Assembly (NCBI GenBank): GCA_033977485.1
Contig: CM066993.1
Coordinates: forward strand, 31,300,001 to 31,364,000
Direction of reading: 5' to 3'
Origin: Hydrangea macrophylla
Taxonomy: Eukaryota; Streptophyta; Magnoliopsida; Cornales; Hydrangeaceae
Length of the DNA stretch: 64,000 nucleotides
A program made the position numbers and the translations under genes. Under the pieces are notes generated by a model, which ran no database searches, was not told where the DNA came from, and saw only the letters and a program-made list of their open reading frames with translations. Positions 21,048 to 33,251 of this stretch are shown here, in pieces (positions within the stretch are counted from its first letter, which is position 1; every line of letters begins with the position of its first letter).

Positions 21048-21932
21048 TTTTTTTTTCTTTTCTTTTCCTATAAGTTTTCATGGTACTTATTAGTATTCTT
21101 CCTTTTTTTTAGATTTTCTTTTTTGGTTGGTGTCTACCTTCTCTTTCATCTTTCAATTTGAAGTTTTGAAGGGGTGAAACCCACTTTTCCCTAATCTGAA
21201 TTTTTTTTCCACGTATCAAAACCTTAGTGTGTGTATACATAGACATGAATTGCATGATTGATCATTGGCAACAAAAAAAAGCAAAAATACTTTTTGGCAT
21301 ATTTGTCCACTATCAATCATATTTTTGGTGGATTGACACAGTGCTGGATTTGTCCACTATCATTCTTATTTTGGATCTAAAGACTTTTGAGTAATTGCAT
21401 TTCTTGATATGCTTGAAATTTTAAATTTTAAAGAGATCTGATCTTATAAAAAAAATTATGGGTTTTTCTATTGAAGTTCTTGATGTACTTGACACTACTT
21501 CTAGACAGAAAGAGGTTTTTTTCTTTTTCCTTTTTCCCCCATAACACCATCATTTTCTAGGTCCTATCTAATTATCTTCATTTCTACTACCAATTTATGT
21601 AAATTATTGTTCTTCGTTCATAATTTTATGTGTGTGTGTGTGTCTTGATTGGGAATATAAGTTCAATTTCATATTTCTTAGTGTCAAATTTGTGCTTGTA
21701 TGTATATATATGTTTGTGTGTGTTGTGTATGTATAGGGTATATATTTTCATGGGGTATATAGCTCTGATTGCATAACTATTGGTAATTATTATGGCATTG
21801 CCCAATCGAATGCTTATTGAACAGGTTTAAAGCCTGTGCAATCCATGTCTGGCCTGATCTGGTATGCCCTATTCTACAGCATCTGTGTAAGAAACCCTAA
21901 TCCAAGCAGTTTCTTCACAGAAATTTTGCATC
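21048..21932. other. Unassigned AT-rich region
   Basis: AT-rich, with T runs and a short TG microsatellite near 21630-21645. No gene or mobile-element structure was found. Confidence 0.4.
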
Positions 21933-22159
21933 GCAAGATATTCTAGCCTTCTAGGAATGATGATTTGAAATTTTAAGCTTTACAAGTTTTGAACATCAGC
22001 AAAACTCATTGAAAGAGAGCGAGATTCTATGAAGGGACTATTTGGGCTATGGTTTTTCACACAGAAGTCGTAGAATATTCACGAATGAGGCAGTCAAAAT
22101 TTTTGAAGTTTCAAATGCATTCTTCAAATCATCATTCCTAGAAGGCTAGAATATCCTGC
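21933..22159. ncRNA. Candidate hairpin RNA locus (37-bp arms)
   Basis: The left arm (21933-21969) and right arm (22123-22159) are inverted copies of 37 bp with one mismatch, separated by 153 nt. The arms include ATTCTAGCCTTCTAGGAATG. A long, almost perfect stem could feed Dicer-like processing (a young MIR or hairpin siRNA locus), or it could be a foldback transposon. I do not recognise a known miRNA in the arms. Confidence 0.4.
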
Positions 22160-22604
22160 TTGCTATTTTTACATTTTTCCTTCTTTATTTTGGTTTGGGC
22201 AAAGTGCTATTTATGATTTGACATTGATGATTACTGAATGTTTACAAACTTTGAGATAACTTTTTTTTATGAAACTCGATGATTTAGATCATATTAACAT
22301 GAATTTTTCACTTGATTATTTATATTTGTGATCTAGAAAAACATTTATATGTAACAAACTTTGAGATTTATTTTGGTCAGAAACTTGATGTCCTATATTC
22401 CCCACAACATTGATGATCTTGGCTGCTGGAATGCTGCTATTGAAGGGTCTGAAGGAGCAAGGTCATCTCGGAAGATTCTTTAGAAGAATTACGATACGTG
22501 ATGAACCACCATCAAACACAATTTAGAAGATCATGGCTCTCAAAGAAGTGATGCACGATGTGGAAAAATATCTCCAGAATCTGAATGTTTTACTTCTAAA
22601 AATA
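22160..22604. other. Unassigned region left of the Tat-type insertion
   Basis: No supported gene. A short plus-strand frame from about 22532 (MALKEVMHDVEKYLQNL) runs into the insertion at 22610. After the insertion, ATTTCTTGCAG at 26444-26454 resembles a splice acceptor. The evidence is too slight to call an exon. Confidence 0.35.
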
Positions 22605-22609
22605 CGTAC

Positions 22610-23267
22610 TGATGATGTCAAAATTTGGTAATAGAGCAGTTTAAGGAGAGAGAGAGTGAGACTATTTTTTGTATGTGGTTCGGCCCTGTTAATGAAGGTA
22701 CCTACGTCCACGGGTGTGTCTGAGCACGTTCACTAGCAGATCACCGGCGGGCCTGGTGAGCCAACAAAGAGGGGCGGCACTACCAGTTATACCGGTCGGG
22801 TGTTTGCGTATAATGGTGAGTTATATAGAGGTGCTGTGTAGACTACAGAATTGGCGGCCCCTTCAATGGGGGGTGAGAGGTCTCTTTTATAGATGTAAGA
22901 GACCTACTCATACATGGATAAGGAAATATAATCCTATTGATATAGATTGTCATTAATTATGGGGATTTCCTAATTGGATTAGGAAATAGTGTGCACTTTC
23001 CATTAGTCTTCTAGCTTGAGTAGGAAACTACCCGTAATGCTCGGGATCACGCCTGTGGGCCCAGATGAGCTGTTCTCGCGGTGGGATGTGCCTGTGCGCT
23101 TTTCCCGACCTGTTGGTCGGGTCACGAATGAATTGCTCGGGATGATGAGTAGACTAAATCGCTCGGGCTGATGCTTCTGAGGAGTTGTGCATGATTTGCC
23201 CGGGGCATGGACTAGCTGCTGATTTGAACCACTCGGTCATAAGATAGAGCCAATTTTGGGCGTATCA
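22610..23267 (-). repeat. Tat-type element 3' LTR (left copy)
   Basis: 658 bp from TGATGATGTCAAAATTTGG to GGGCGTATCA. It lacks a 7-bp insertion (GAGTAAA) found near the start of the other copy. Confidence 0.92.
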
Positions 23268-23281
23268 GTTGCCCCCCGTTT
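23268..23281 (-). other. Tat-type element polypurine tract
   Basis: On the minus strand it reads AAACGGGGGGCAAC and directly abuts the LTR. Confidence 0.8.
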
Positions 23282-23393
23282 CCAAGATTGGCCAGATGCT
23301 ATATCGGGGCAAGTTTGGAAATCAGTTTGATGTTACTTGCCGCTATCTGAGTGCTTATGGAAGCTGCCTCGGGGCTTCTGAGCCTGGTGAGTC

Positions 23394-23549
23394 CTCGGGA
23401 ACTGGCTGAGAATTGAGACCCAGCCTAGCTCGAGACCTTTAAGTGCTCGAGAACTGACCGGGAGTTTAGACCCGGCCTAATTCGAAGTCTTTGAGTGCTC
23501 GGGAAGTGATCGAGAGTTGAGACTCGGCCTACTTCGGAGTCTTTTTTGC
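23394..23549. repeat. 52-bp tandem repeat in the Tat-type element
   Basis: Three units start at 23394, 23446 and 23498, each beginning CTCG(G/A)GAA. A further pair of longer units (about 120 bp) follows from 23555 and 23676 with CCCAGGATGGTT(A/G)TCTTC. Confidence 0.8.
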
Positions 23550-24089
23550 TTGAGTTAGCTCCCAGGATGGTTATCTTCTGCCCGTAAACCTTTGTCAAGG
23601 CAGTGGGTAGAAGGATTTTACCATGTTGGAAAAGCCGACCTAAAGTGTATTGCTCTACGGTCCTTTTTTTTATGTTAACTCCCCAGGATGGTTGTCTTCC
23701 GCCCAGCCAGCCTTCGTCAAGACTGTTGGGAGAAGAGCTTGACCATGTTGGTGGAGCCGACCTAAATCACGTTGCTTTAGGGTCCTTTTGCTCCTCTATC
23801 GTCGGTCTGGACCTAAGTGGAGTTAATGCCTCTGAGTACTGTAGGTGCTCGGGTTGTCCAAAATTTTGACTTGGTTATCCGCGAGGCATGTAGATACCCG
23901 GTGTGATTACCTATTTAGTTCACTACGCCGTCTTGCCCCCCAAGCTTTTGCTAAGACGAGGGTCTTATAGAGGCTATGAACTCTAGGTAACCGACCTGGA
24001 ACATGGTGGTTGCAGGGTCTTTTGAAGCTTGCCATCATCAGCCACCTAGGGGGTTTGTCCCCATCGTCGGTTGGACCTAAGCGAAGCTG

Positions 24090-24240
24090 GTGCCTCGGGC
24101 GTGACCCCGAGGTCTTTGGTGCCTGGGTTTGGAGCCCGAGGTCTTTTTAGTGCTTGAGTTCGGAGATCGAGGTCTTCTTCGTGCCTCGGGGTTAGGCCCG
24201 AGGTCTTTGTTTGCCTCGGGGTTAGGCCCGAGGTCTTTGT
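24090..24240. repeat. About 30-bp tandem repeat in the Tat-type element
   Basis: Five units of 29-31 bp start at 24090, 24120, 24151, 24182 and 24211, with core CCCGAGGTCTTTG. On the minus strand one frame reads a repeated KDLGPNPEA. It lies downstream of gag in the element's sense direction. Confidence 0.85.
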
Positions 24241-24482
24241 ATGAGTTCTCTGACAATCGGTGGAGCCTCATGTGGTGATCAAGCAAGTACCACTATAGTG
24301 GGGCTCTTCTAGACCGATGGAGACAGGAGGTCGGATAAGGATCATTGGGTTCCTGACTTCCCTGTGCTGGAGGCAAAATCAAAACTGCTTGATCCTGACC
24401 GATGTGAACTGGAGATCGAGCCGGGGCTACCGGACTCAGACCGCTGCGAACTGGAGGTCGGGTCAGGACTGTCAGACCCTGC

Positions 24483-25706
24483 CTACTGTGAGCTGAAGGA
24501 ACTGTCAGAACTCCCGGGTTGATCTCGCTTTCGCTTACTTCTAGAAGACTCGTTGCGCTCATGCCCGGTACCTTTGGTCTTCAGAAACTCTTCAGTGTCA
24601 ATGTATTTTCCAACCCTCTCAGAGAGTTCAACCAAAGTTTCCGGTCGATTTCTGTGGAACGACACGGCGCACTTGGTGTGTTGAACTCCCGAGTAGAAGG
24701 CTATGATAGCGGCGGTTTCATCAAGATCGTAGATGCTGAGCTTCTCTTGATTAAACCGGCCGGTGAACTCCTTAAGGGTCTCATTATTCCATTGTCTGAC
24801 CGTCAGTAGCTGCATGTCTGGCTTTGGCCGCTCATGCATACCGGCGAACTGGTTTATGAACTGCTTGCTGAGTTGCTTGAAACTGTAGACCGATCGAGGC
24901 TCCAAGGAGTAGAACCACTGTATGGCGGGGCCTTTCAAAGTGCTGGGGAAGGTTAGGCAGTGTAGCTCACCGGAGTTGGTGGCTAGGGCCATCTGAGCCT
25001 TATAGGTTTGGACATGGTCGACCGGGCTTCCCAAGGCGTTATAGGGATCTAGGCGAGGCTGCTTAAATTTGTGCGGGATGGCAAACCCCGTGATCTGGCT
25101 GGAGAACGGTGACTCTATCTCAGTATTGGCCTGATTCTGAGCGCGGGTTTGACCAAACTTCTTGGCCACTCCGTCGATCTGCTTCTACAAGTCATTGATT
25201 CGGGCTTCCACTCCTTCCAGACCAGTATCTGAGGAACTAGTCAGGTTGGTGGAAGATGCTTCTTCATGGCGGGGTGCTGTCCTCTGGGATCGGGCTCGGC
25301 TATGACTCCGGGTAACCGTATTGCTAGGGACGACTCGGCTTTTGACCGAGTGACCTTGGACTGATTCCCGGGCCATATGCTCTCGCCTTTCCTCTCGTGC
25401 AGCACGCCCATTGTTGATGTCTCTGGCATCCTCAACACGGGACGGGTTGGCTCGGGCACGTTGTCTGGTCCAGATTGGTTCCCGACCGTACGCAACGTTC
25501 CCGGGTCGTTTCCCGACCCCTGGAAGATGGCTTTGCTGGGCAAGCAGGGCTTCGATCTGTCGCTGGATTTGACGCTGGCCCTCCAGGAGTTGTGTGAGGG
25601 TCGTGGTGATTTGCTCAGATGTCATGACTGCTGCAGCCGTTGTCGGGGTCAGAGGAACCTCCCGGTTAGACTGCTGGTCAGTCTTCTTACTCTTCTTCGG
25701 TGGCAT
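24483..25706 (-). pseudogene. gag: Tat-type gag, interrupted by one stop
   Basis: The frame starts with an ATG at 25706 (MPPKKSKKTDQQ), close to the PBS. It runs to a TAG at 25185-25187, then continues in the same frame to 24483. The second part holds the retrotransposon gag domain: HKFKQPRLDPYNALGSPVDH, GPAIQWFYSLEPRSVYSF and LLTVRQWNNETLKEF. A basic serine/arginine-rich end follows. No cysteine knuckle is seen. It would package element RNA. The in-frame TAG after NDL disables this copy unless read through. The gag domain placement fits the Tat lineage. Confidence 0.88.
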
Positions 25707-25747
25707 GACGATCAGTCAAGAGATTTGTTGATGAGAAGACTTGTCGT

Positions 25748-25766
25748 TTCCCACAGACAGCGCCAA
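25748..25766 (-). other. Tat-type element primer binding site
   Basis: On the minus strand it reads TTGGCGCTGTCTGTGGGAA, two bases inside the 5' LTR. This is the PBS form usual in Tat-lineage elements, attributed to tRNA-Arg. Confidence 0.85.
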
Positions 25767-25768
25767 AC

Positions 25769-26435
25769 TGATGATGTCAAAATTTGGTAAGAGTAAATAG
25801 AGCAGTTTAAGGAGAGAGAGAGAGTGAGACTATTTTTTGTATGTGGTTCGGCCCTGTTAATGAAGGTACCTACGTCCACGGGTGTGTCTGAGCACGTTCA
25901 CTAGCAGATCATCGGCGGGCCTGGTGAGCCAACAAAGAGGGGCGGCACTACCAGTTATACCGGTCGGGTGTATGCGTATAATGGTGAATTATATAGAGGT
26001 ACTGTGTAGACTACAGAATTGGCGGCCCCTTCAATGGGGGGTGAGAGGTCTCTTTTATAGATGTAAGAGACCTACTCATACATGGATAAGGAAATATAAT
26101 CCTATTGATATAGATTGTCATTAATTATGGGGATTTCCTAATTGGATTAGCAAATAGTATGCACTTTCCATTAGTCTTCTAGCTTGAGTAGGAAACCACC
26201 CGTAATGCTCGGGATCACGCCTGTGGGCCCAGATGAGCTGTTTTCACGGTGGGATGTGCCTGTGCGCTTTTCCCGACCTGTTGGTCGGGTCACGAATGAA
26301 CCGCTCCGGATGATGAGTAGACTAAACCGCTCGGGCTGATGCTTCTGAGGAGTTGTGCATGATTTGCCCGGGGCATGGACTAGCTGCTGATTTGAACCGC
26401 TCGGTCATCAGATAGAGCCAATTTTGGGCGTATCA
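25769..26435 (-). repeat. Tat-type element 5' LTR (right copy)
   Basis: 667 bp with the same ends as the left copy. The TSD CGTAC follows at 26436-26440. Confidence 0.92.
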
Positions 26436-26440
26436 CGTAC

Positions 26441-27516
26441 TATATTTCTTGCAGGTCAACCTCATGTATGATGAATTTTGACAGAACCAAGTGAGAATGG
26501 TGTCATGTTATTTTTTTTATATCACTTTGCATGCGAAGCATGTATATTCCATACTTTTGTTTGTGGCTGACGGAATATGCGTTTACTAAGGCCTAAGTGC
26601 CATCACTTTCCGAACATACATTTGAACCAAAAACGTATTATATTAGCTTATTTGGATTAATTTTAAGAAGCACTTTAGAGCCTCAAAAGATTGTTTTGGT
26701 TAAAGCATGTAATTAGGGCTTCTGCTCCTACCTACACACAAAAGCCACAACCAATCTATTCACTGTAGATAATTTTTTTTCTATTTTTTTTACCATGGAC
26801 TTATTTGTTGGAAGTGCGTGATTCTTAATGGATGTTCATTGAAGGCATGGTGAAACTGAGAACTGTTTTAATTCTTGTAGATAGGGAATAAGCTTGAGCA
26901 TTGTTGTTTTGCTTATGGGTGATCTTTTAAAATATTGGATCATAGTAAAATTACTATTTGGGCAGTGTAGGCTTGGAGTTACTTTCTTTTGTAGACATTT
27001 TGGTTCATGTGGAAGAGGCACAAACATAATCATAGAGATTTTTCAAGATGCTGGAAAATTTCTGGTGGTTATACGCTTGTAGAGTACTATAGAAACTTCA
27101 TAGTCATGTTATTGACTTTCTTGAAGAAATATTTAGGATTAAAGATGAAGGTTTTGGCTATAGAGGTGGTTTAGTGTGCAATTCTTTGTATATTTCTCTT
27201 ATGTATAGACATTCCCTTTTCTTCTTAATATGCATGATTTACCTACAAGAAAGGAAAGCTATTATTTGTGTCTACATCTTGGTGTGGGCACCAGTACCAT
27301 GATCATGATGTTGCGGAAGTTCTACAATCATCGCTGCTAGAGCATAGCTCATCCAATCACATTGTGGTTGGGTGACTACTACGTTGGGCCAGACTCAGGG
27401 CCCAAGTAGATTGATTACTTAGTAATAAATATTTCATTTTTTATTTCATTCTCTTTATTTTATGCTTTAGGAAGTTTTCATATTTGGAAACTCTTTTAAG
27501 CTAGGACTTTCATTCT
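26441..27516. other. Unassigned AT-rich region
   Basis: It continues the sequence interrupted by the Tat-type element. No supported gene. The end (from about 27340) looks like the upstream part of the gypsy LTR that follows. Confidence 0.4.
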
Positions 27517-27568
27517 CTATAAATAAGGTACAAATGATGTATTAAGACACTTTTTGATGATTAATAAA
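27517..27568 (+). promoter_or_regulatory. Promoter and poly(A) signal of a degenerate gypsy LTR
   Basis: TATA box CTATAAATA (27517-27525), then AATAAA at 27563-27568, the compact arrangement of plant LTRs. LTR ends could not be fixed, since no second copy lies in the window. Confidence 0.45.
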
Positions 27569-28916
27569 ATTCTTGCACAGGGATATTGCTTTTCATACTT
27601 CTGGCCTAGGTACAGGGATACCTAGAACCTTTTCTCTTCTTTTCGCGATTTCCGATTGTTCGACATCAAATTTGGAATCAGAGTCAAAGAGCAATCCATT
27701 AAAATACTTTACCAAATTGTCTATAACCTCCATCTTCGCAAGAGACCCATCGCAAACCCTAGGCCTAGATCTGTCGCAGCCCCTTCTGATCGTGACCCCT
27801 TAGATTGCAATCCAGATTCAAACACCACCAACATCTTTACAGACCCAAGCCAAAACCTCTACACCCAGATCTAACGACCTACATACCCTCTAAAAAACCC
27901 TACTCTCAAATCAAACCCACCTCGAATCGCGACCACTATGCATCGCCACCATTTGAAACCTTACCCACGCAAGAATCCAAATCCCCAAACCACCATCGCA
28001 AGCCCACCTTCTACCCTTTCACTTGAAACAATCGCAAGCCAACCCACCACTCTCGCCTATGACCAAGCACCACCACCGTCATCGTCCATCTCTCCACCTG
28101 TGCCATCCATTTTGAACTGCAACAGATCAGCCCAGATTTGATCGCGAGGTCGTCGAACCACCATCTGTTCTCATGATTTTGTGTGCACTGTTGAGACCCT
28201 TTTAGCCTTCTAATTTTATTTTTTCTCTTTTGTCTCACTCCTTTGCTTTAAGTTGTTATTTGCTTAAAAAAAAGAAAAAGAAAAAAAAAAAAAGAGAGAG
28301 TAAAAAAAAGAAAAGAAAAAACCAGAGAGTCAACTTTCTTGTTTTCTTATTTCTTTTTACAGCATCAGTCGGGATCCCATCACCAGTTTACAACTACCAC
28401 CACTGCATCTCTACAACTTATTTTAACAGTCCTACGATGTCAATTCTACATCCAGATTCGCAAGCAGCTCAAGTACACTTCTCACTTAGATTCTGTATTC
28501 GAGTTCAGATATAGCCTTTATGTATGGATTATAATCTATTAATCTAAAGGTAGTATCAATTGGGTTTCTGTTCTTGAATCCTCAACCTATTCACCTACCA
28601 TTAAGTACTCGTTCACACACTAATCTAGAATACCAACCTTTGGCTTATACTCTACTGATTAACAATCCACCTACTCATACACCTTTTAGTTGACTGGACC
28701 TATGTATTCATTATGGAGCTATAACATTTTGTGTGACAGTGCATTGCTTATAGTTTGGTGACTTTAAATTATAAATAATTATCACACGTGATTGAATCTA
28801 ATCTGAAACATACTTAAATCACATTCTAAATTTTGCGCGTCCCTAGTTCGTTAGTATTTTAGTTTGCAAACTTGTTAGCAATGCATCTCTTACTGATCAT
28901 CTTTTACTTAGTCGAT
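27569..28916 (+). other. Leader-like region of the degenerate gypsy
   Basis: C-rich then A-rich low-complexity sequence (A-rich tract about 28266-28320). No gene is supported. The exact LTR end and PBS are not recognisable. Confidence 0.4.
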
Positions 28917-31601
28917 ATGCATCTCCGTAGTGGTCGTAGAGTTTACAGTAATACAACTCCTGTCAACATGGACTCCCCCATCCATAATTGACCTAGCCAA
29001 ACTCATTCATGACCTCTTTGCCCATTTTGATCAAATAAATGCTCGAATTGAGCAGACAAGCGCCCGAATTAAGCAGACCAACATTAGGTGTGCATCTACT
29101 AAAATATCTCTTGATCGCATTTTAGGTACACCATAAGGTGATACATCCTATATCGGAGGTGATTAGTTTGTCGGGATCGAACAAGACCCACCTCGTTAAT
29201 TTCACCCGAGACTCCCGCAACAAGGTACGAACTATACCCATCCCCAACATTATGCACGTCATAGGAACCTACTTTGAATCACCTTGTAGGTGATTTTCAT
29301 GACCCTGATGAAAAAATCATGCAAAATATTAAGGTGGAAGCACCCGCCTTTAATTGCCTCCTTGATCCGAAGGTTTTCACCGATTGAATATTCAAGATGG
29401 ATCACTTCTTCGAATGGCATAACTTATCTGACCAAAATAAAGTTCAATTTTCCAAGATAAAGCTAAGTGGGAGAGCCAAACTTTTTTTGGTAAACTACCG
29501 AGCAAACCAACCTGCCTTCACTAAATGGGTCAAGATAAAAGAGAGACTCAAGGATAAATACATCCCTCAATCTTACCAAGGTGACCTATTAGATCAATGA
29601 AATGGTTTGCGTTAGGGGATCAAGCCTACCACTGACCATGTGGCCCAATTTAAAGAATACTTGATGTGTTGCAACGTACGCGAGGATGAGTGCATGACCT
29701 TGAGAAGGTTCCACCAAGGTCTTAATAATGATCTTCGACGGGAACTTGTTCACCACGACATTACCTCCCTGAACTAGGCTCACACTTTCGTCCAGAATTA
29801 TGAGCTGGTTTCCAAACCACAATTCCAATAACGAGTCTCTTCAATCAATTCTTAGCCCTGGGCCTCGAAATCAAATCAAGTTACCCCACAGACTAAATCA
29901 CTTCCCTATATTCCCCCTACTCGCAGAGACAACAAAGGTAAAGGGGTAGTCGCTGCCCCTAACATGAACTCTAAAGTCCAATGCTTTAAATACCATAAAT
30001 TTGGTCATGTCACTTCAAGGTGTCCAAATACGGCACTCATCATCAATGAAGAAGTCACGGAGGTCACTAACAACGACCCCCACCAATAAGATTATCTTCC
30101 AGATATGGAGGACATTTTGGATCAAGGGGAGGGATGTGAGAAAAACCTTAACCTTGGTTGTATTTGAACTATCCCTTTTTTTAATCCTTCATGGGAAAAC
30201 TTCAATTCATCTAGCCTGGGAATGGTTAGGTGTGCATTGACGTAACCTAAGGAAGTTAATGATAGGCGTAGAACCACTATTTTCCATACTTACATCAGAT
30301 ATGGTGACAAAGCTTGCAAGGTCATCATCAATAGTTGTAGCTATATCAATGTTGTGTCCACTAGTAACATTGTGCGCTTGGTCTAGAAATATGTTCCCTG
30401 CCCCAACCCTTACAAAGTTTCTTGGGTTGACACGTCGTCCCTCACAATCAATATGAGGTATCTTGTGCCTACTGAATTCTTCTCGTATAAGGAGGACATT
30501 TGGTGTGATGCCATCCCAATGGATGTAGGCATATCATCCTAGGTCAATCATGGTTTGATTTAGATATCACCATCTATGGTTGCTCGAACTCTTGTTCATT
30601 TGAATATGGTAGTATAAAGATCAAGCTCCACCCCATGTAGTCTAGGCCCATTCATAAGAGCAAAGAAACCACTCCTACACTAACACAAGGGTTACACATC
30701 ATTAACCCCAAATAGTTTGAACTATTAGCAACCACAGGGTCCATCATCTTTATCATGGTATCTCGAGAGGCCCTTCTTGAGAGCACACAAAACCACCCCC
30801 AAAGAGGTGATCTCGGTATTAAGCAAATTTAAGGGCATATTTTTGGATGACCTCCCTGATAACTTGACATTACTAGACATCCAACATGCTATTAACCTTA
30901 TCCCTAGAGCATCTTTACCAAATCTACCCCATTACAAGATGAGCCCAATAGAGCATGTAGAGCTTTAAAAGCAAGTTAACGAACTTCTTGAAAAAGGGTT
31001 CGTGCAAGAAAGGCCAAGTCCTTGTGCTGTACTTGTACTATTAACGCCTTAGAAGGATGGCTCTTGGAGGATGTGCATTGACAGTCATGCAATCAACAAA
31101 ATCACAGTTAAGTACCGCTTCCTAATTCCTCGACTAGATGATATGTTGGACTAAATGGCTAGTGCAAACATTTTTGTAAAGATTATTTAAAAGTGGCTAC
31201 CACCAAATTCGAGTTCGCCCAGGTGATGAATGGAAAACTACTTTTAAGACCAAAGATGGTTTATATAAGTGGTTAGTTATGCCATTCGGTATGTCTAATG
31301 CTCCCAGTACCTTTATGCGAGTCATGACACAAGTCCTTCATCCGTTCATGGGTAATTTCTTGTGGTGTATTTTGATGATATATTAATTTGCAGACACTCG
31401 AAGGAGACTCACTTGTCCCATCTTAAATAGGTGTGTTAGGCCTTATGGAAAAATAGTTTGTATGCCAGCCTCAAAAAATGCTCCTTCTTTGTGGATCGAG
31501 TCATCTTCCTTGGCTATGTAGTCTCATCGAAAGGAGTATTGGCAGACCCGAACAAGGTCAAACCGATCATCGAATGGCCAGAGCCCAAAAGCATACATAA
31601 G
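28917..31601 (+). pseudogene. pol: Degenerate Ty3/gypsy gag-pol, first part
   Basis: It starts MHLRSGRRVYSN at 28917. Gag is recognised by APAFNCLLDPKVFTDW and KDKYIPQSYQGDLLDQ (29345-29600). The knuckle CFKYHKFGHVTSRC near 29982 has lost one Cys. Protease remains are near 30270-30560. Reverse transcriptase is at 30780-31601, with [20 protein letters not shown] and YFDDI still readable. Stops and frameshifts are scattered throughout. It looks like a chromovirus-type Ty3/gypsy; the clade is not resolved. It is cut at 31601 by Athila-2 and resumes at 54146. Confidence 0.8.
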
Positions 31602-32259
31602 TGTCACGAGAATAATCTTGTGTGCTCTTGTGCAATACCCAAGTGTAGGTAGACGTGCAAGTAGTAACTGGTAAGACCAGGTCGATCCCACAGGGAAGGT
31701 GTTGACCTATTAACTTAGACTAAACTCAAAAGAAAGAAAAAAAAAATCAATAAGATTTAATAATGGTGCAGAACACAAAGTTCCACAAACTAAAACTACT
31801 AACGAAAATAATTCAGATTAACTAAAGAACTAATTAGCTAATTAAAGCAATATTCTAAAATAGGATTTAACTTTAAGAAGAAAGTGTTGGGATTACACGA
31901 ATCCACCGTAATCTAACCATCTACCATACAATTACTTTGAAGCATTAAGGAGTATATTACCCACAGTTTTCCGTATTTCTCTAAAAATAAAGAATCCATA
32001 GCCCTTTCATGACCGGGACTATATCATCACAGTTAACTTGAAACACATGTAAAAGCGGTTTAATTCAATAGTTAAGACTCGCACCTACAATGGTGTTAGC
32101 ATTGAAAGTGGTTTGCAAAATATATTGAAAGAAAATGCCTTAGGGCCTTGATTTTGAAAACTGTTTTGACAAACTGAGCATTTAGGGACAGTATGATAAC
32201 AAATCTCAACGACCAAAGGTCCTGGAATACTGTAGGGAACATCCTCAAGAATCAGAGAG

Positions 32260-32379
32260 TTTGATCGATCGACGATCGTTCGATCGATCGAAAGCCTTCA
32301 TCCCTCAATCGATCGAAATGTCTTTCGATCGCTTGACTATCTCTGGTTCGATCGATCGAACTACCTCCGATCGATCGAA
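32260..32379. repeat. Six-palindrome array, Athila-2 3' LTR downstream
   Basis: Centre spacings are 19, 25, 20, 23 and 19 bp, matching the downstream array of Athila-1 LTRs. Confidence 0.9.
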
Positions 32380-32875
32380 CACAGGATTTATTCTGCTGTA
32401 TGGCAGAGGCTAAAGATCATTGTTTCATCGTGTTTTCCCAACCTCAGAACTACCCAGACATCGTCTGGAGTGTCACTGGTTGGTATTTAACATATGAAAA
32501 CTTTAAGGCTTTGTTTGGATGTGAGTTTTTCATGAAAACTATGAAAACTAGTGATTTTAACTTATCTAGCATGCAATACTACGAGATTGAAGATTAAACT
32601 ACGATTAACTAAGTGCAAAATGTAAATAAAACAACAAATAAATAACCTGGAATAAAAAACTCGTATTAACCTATAAGAATCCGAGATCACAACGTAAAAT
32701 CTTGAATAAAAACCTACAAAACAATATAAACTCTCTATCTCTCTCTCTAAACTGATGAAAAACAAAAGTGAGCCCCCCTTGGGACGTATACAATACATAT
32801 ATATATAGAAAAACTAAAGGCTAGGGTTAAAATTCCGCAACTACTGCGTACGCGAAAGTTTCTGAAAATACCATG

Positions 32876-32985
32876 TTCGATCGATCGAACATTTCTCGAT
32901 CGATTGAACATTTGGAACTCAAGCGCTTCAACTTTCTTTAAGCGATCGAACCTTCGATCGATCAAACTGTCGTCGATCGCTCGAA
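32876..32985. repeat. Six-palindrome array, Athila-2 3' LTR U3
   Basis: Centre spacings are 19, 23, 19, 16 and 19 bp. In element direction this is close to 19, 16, 21, 22, 19 of Athila-1. One unit is the variant CTCAAGCGCTTCAA. Confidence 0.9.
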
Positions 32986-33237
32986 CTTCAAACTTTAGCT
33001 TTGAATTCTTTTGTCTGCACTACAGCATTCCAGTTGTCCTGACGTTCATCTCTCTAGTCCACACAGCAGTGATCTGCACAAATAATAGCTAAAACAATAC
33101 ACTTTATCATAGATTTATCACATTGTATGAAAACTAGCCTTGTAATGCAAATTGCAGATAAAATGGGAAGTTGTAATTAAAACCAATGCAATTCTTCCTT
33201 TTAGCGCGGTTGTATTTTACAAATACCCCGCTTTGCA

Positions 33238-33251
33238 CAACCCCCAACTAG
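33238..33251 (-). other. Athila-2 polypurine tract
   Basis: On the minus strand it reads CTAGTTGGGGGTTG next to the LTR start. Confidence 0.8.

Larger units (their letters stand above)
22610..26435 (-). mobile_element. Non-autonomous Tat-type gag-only element
   Basis: 3826 bp with LTRs 22610-23267 and 25769-26435, ends TGATG/TATCA and TSD CGTAC (22605-22609 and 26436-26440). The PBS and polypurine tract are of the Tat type. Only gag is encoded; protease, reverse transcriptase, RNase H and integrase are absent. It fits the class of terminal-repeat elements with a gag domain (TR-GAG), which need enzymes from another element. I counted roughly 15 substitutions and two small indels between the LTRs, so it is moderately old. 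Confidence 0.9.
31602..33237 (-). repeat. Athila-2 3' LTR
   Basis: 1636 bp. Read on the minus strand it runs from TGCAAAGCGGGG to CGTGACA. Palindrome arrays lie at 32260-32379 and 32876-32985. Confidence 0.93.

Noticed and set aside
22225..22380. Possible right end of the LTR begun at 1290 near TGTAACAAACTT
   Set aside because: The sequence is not the expected inverted end (it reads TGTAACA, not TGTTACA), and a similar phrase occurs nearby at 22233, so the match is probably chance.
22502..22609. Possible host exon starting MALKEVMHDVEKYLQNL
   Set aside because: Very short, no recognisable domain and no supporting continuation beyond the insertion except a weak acceptor-like site.
24519..25790. 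Plus-strand frames opposite the Tat-type gag
   Set aside because: Shadows of the gag frame on the other strand, without domains.
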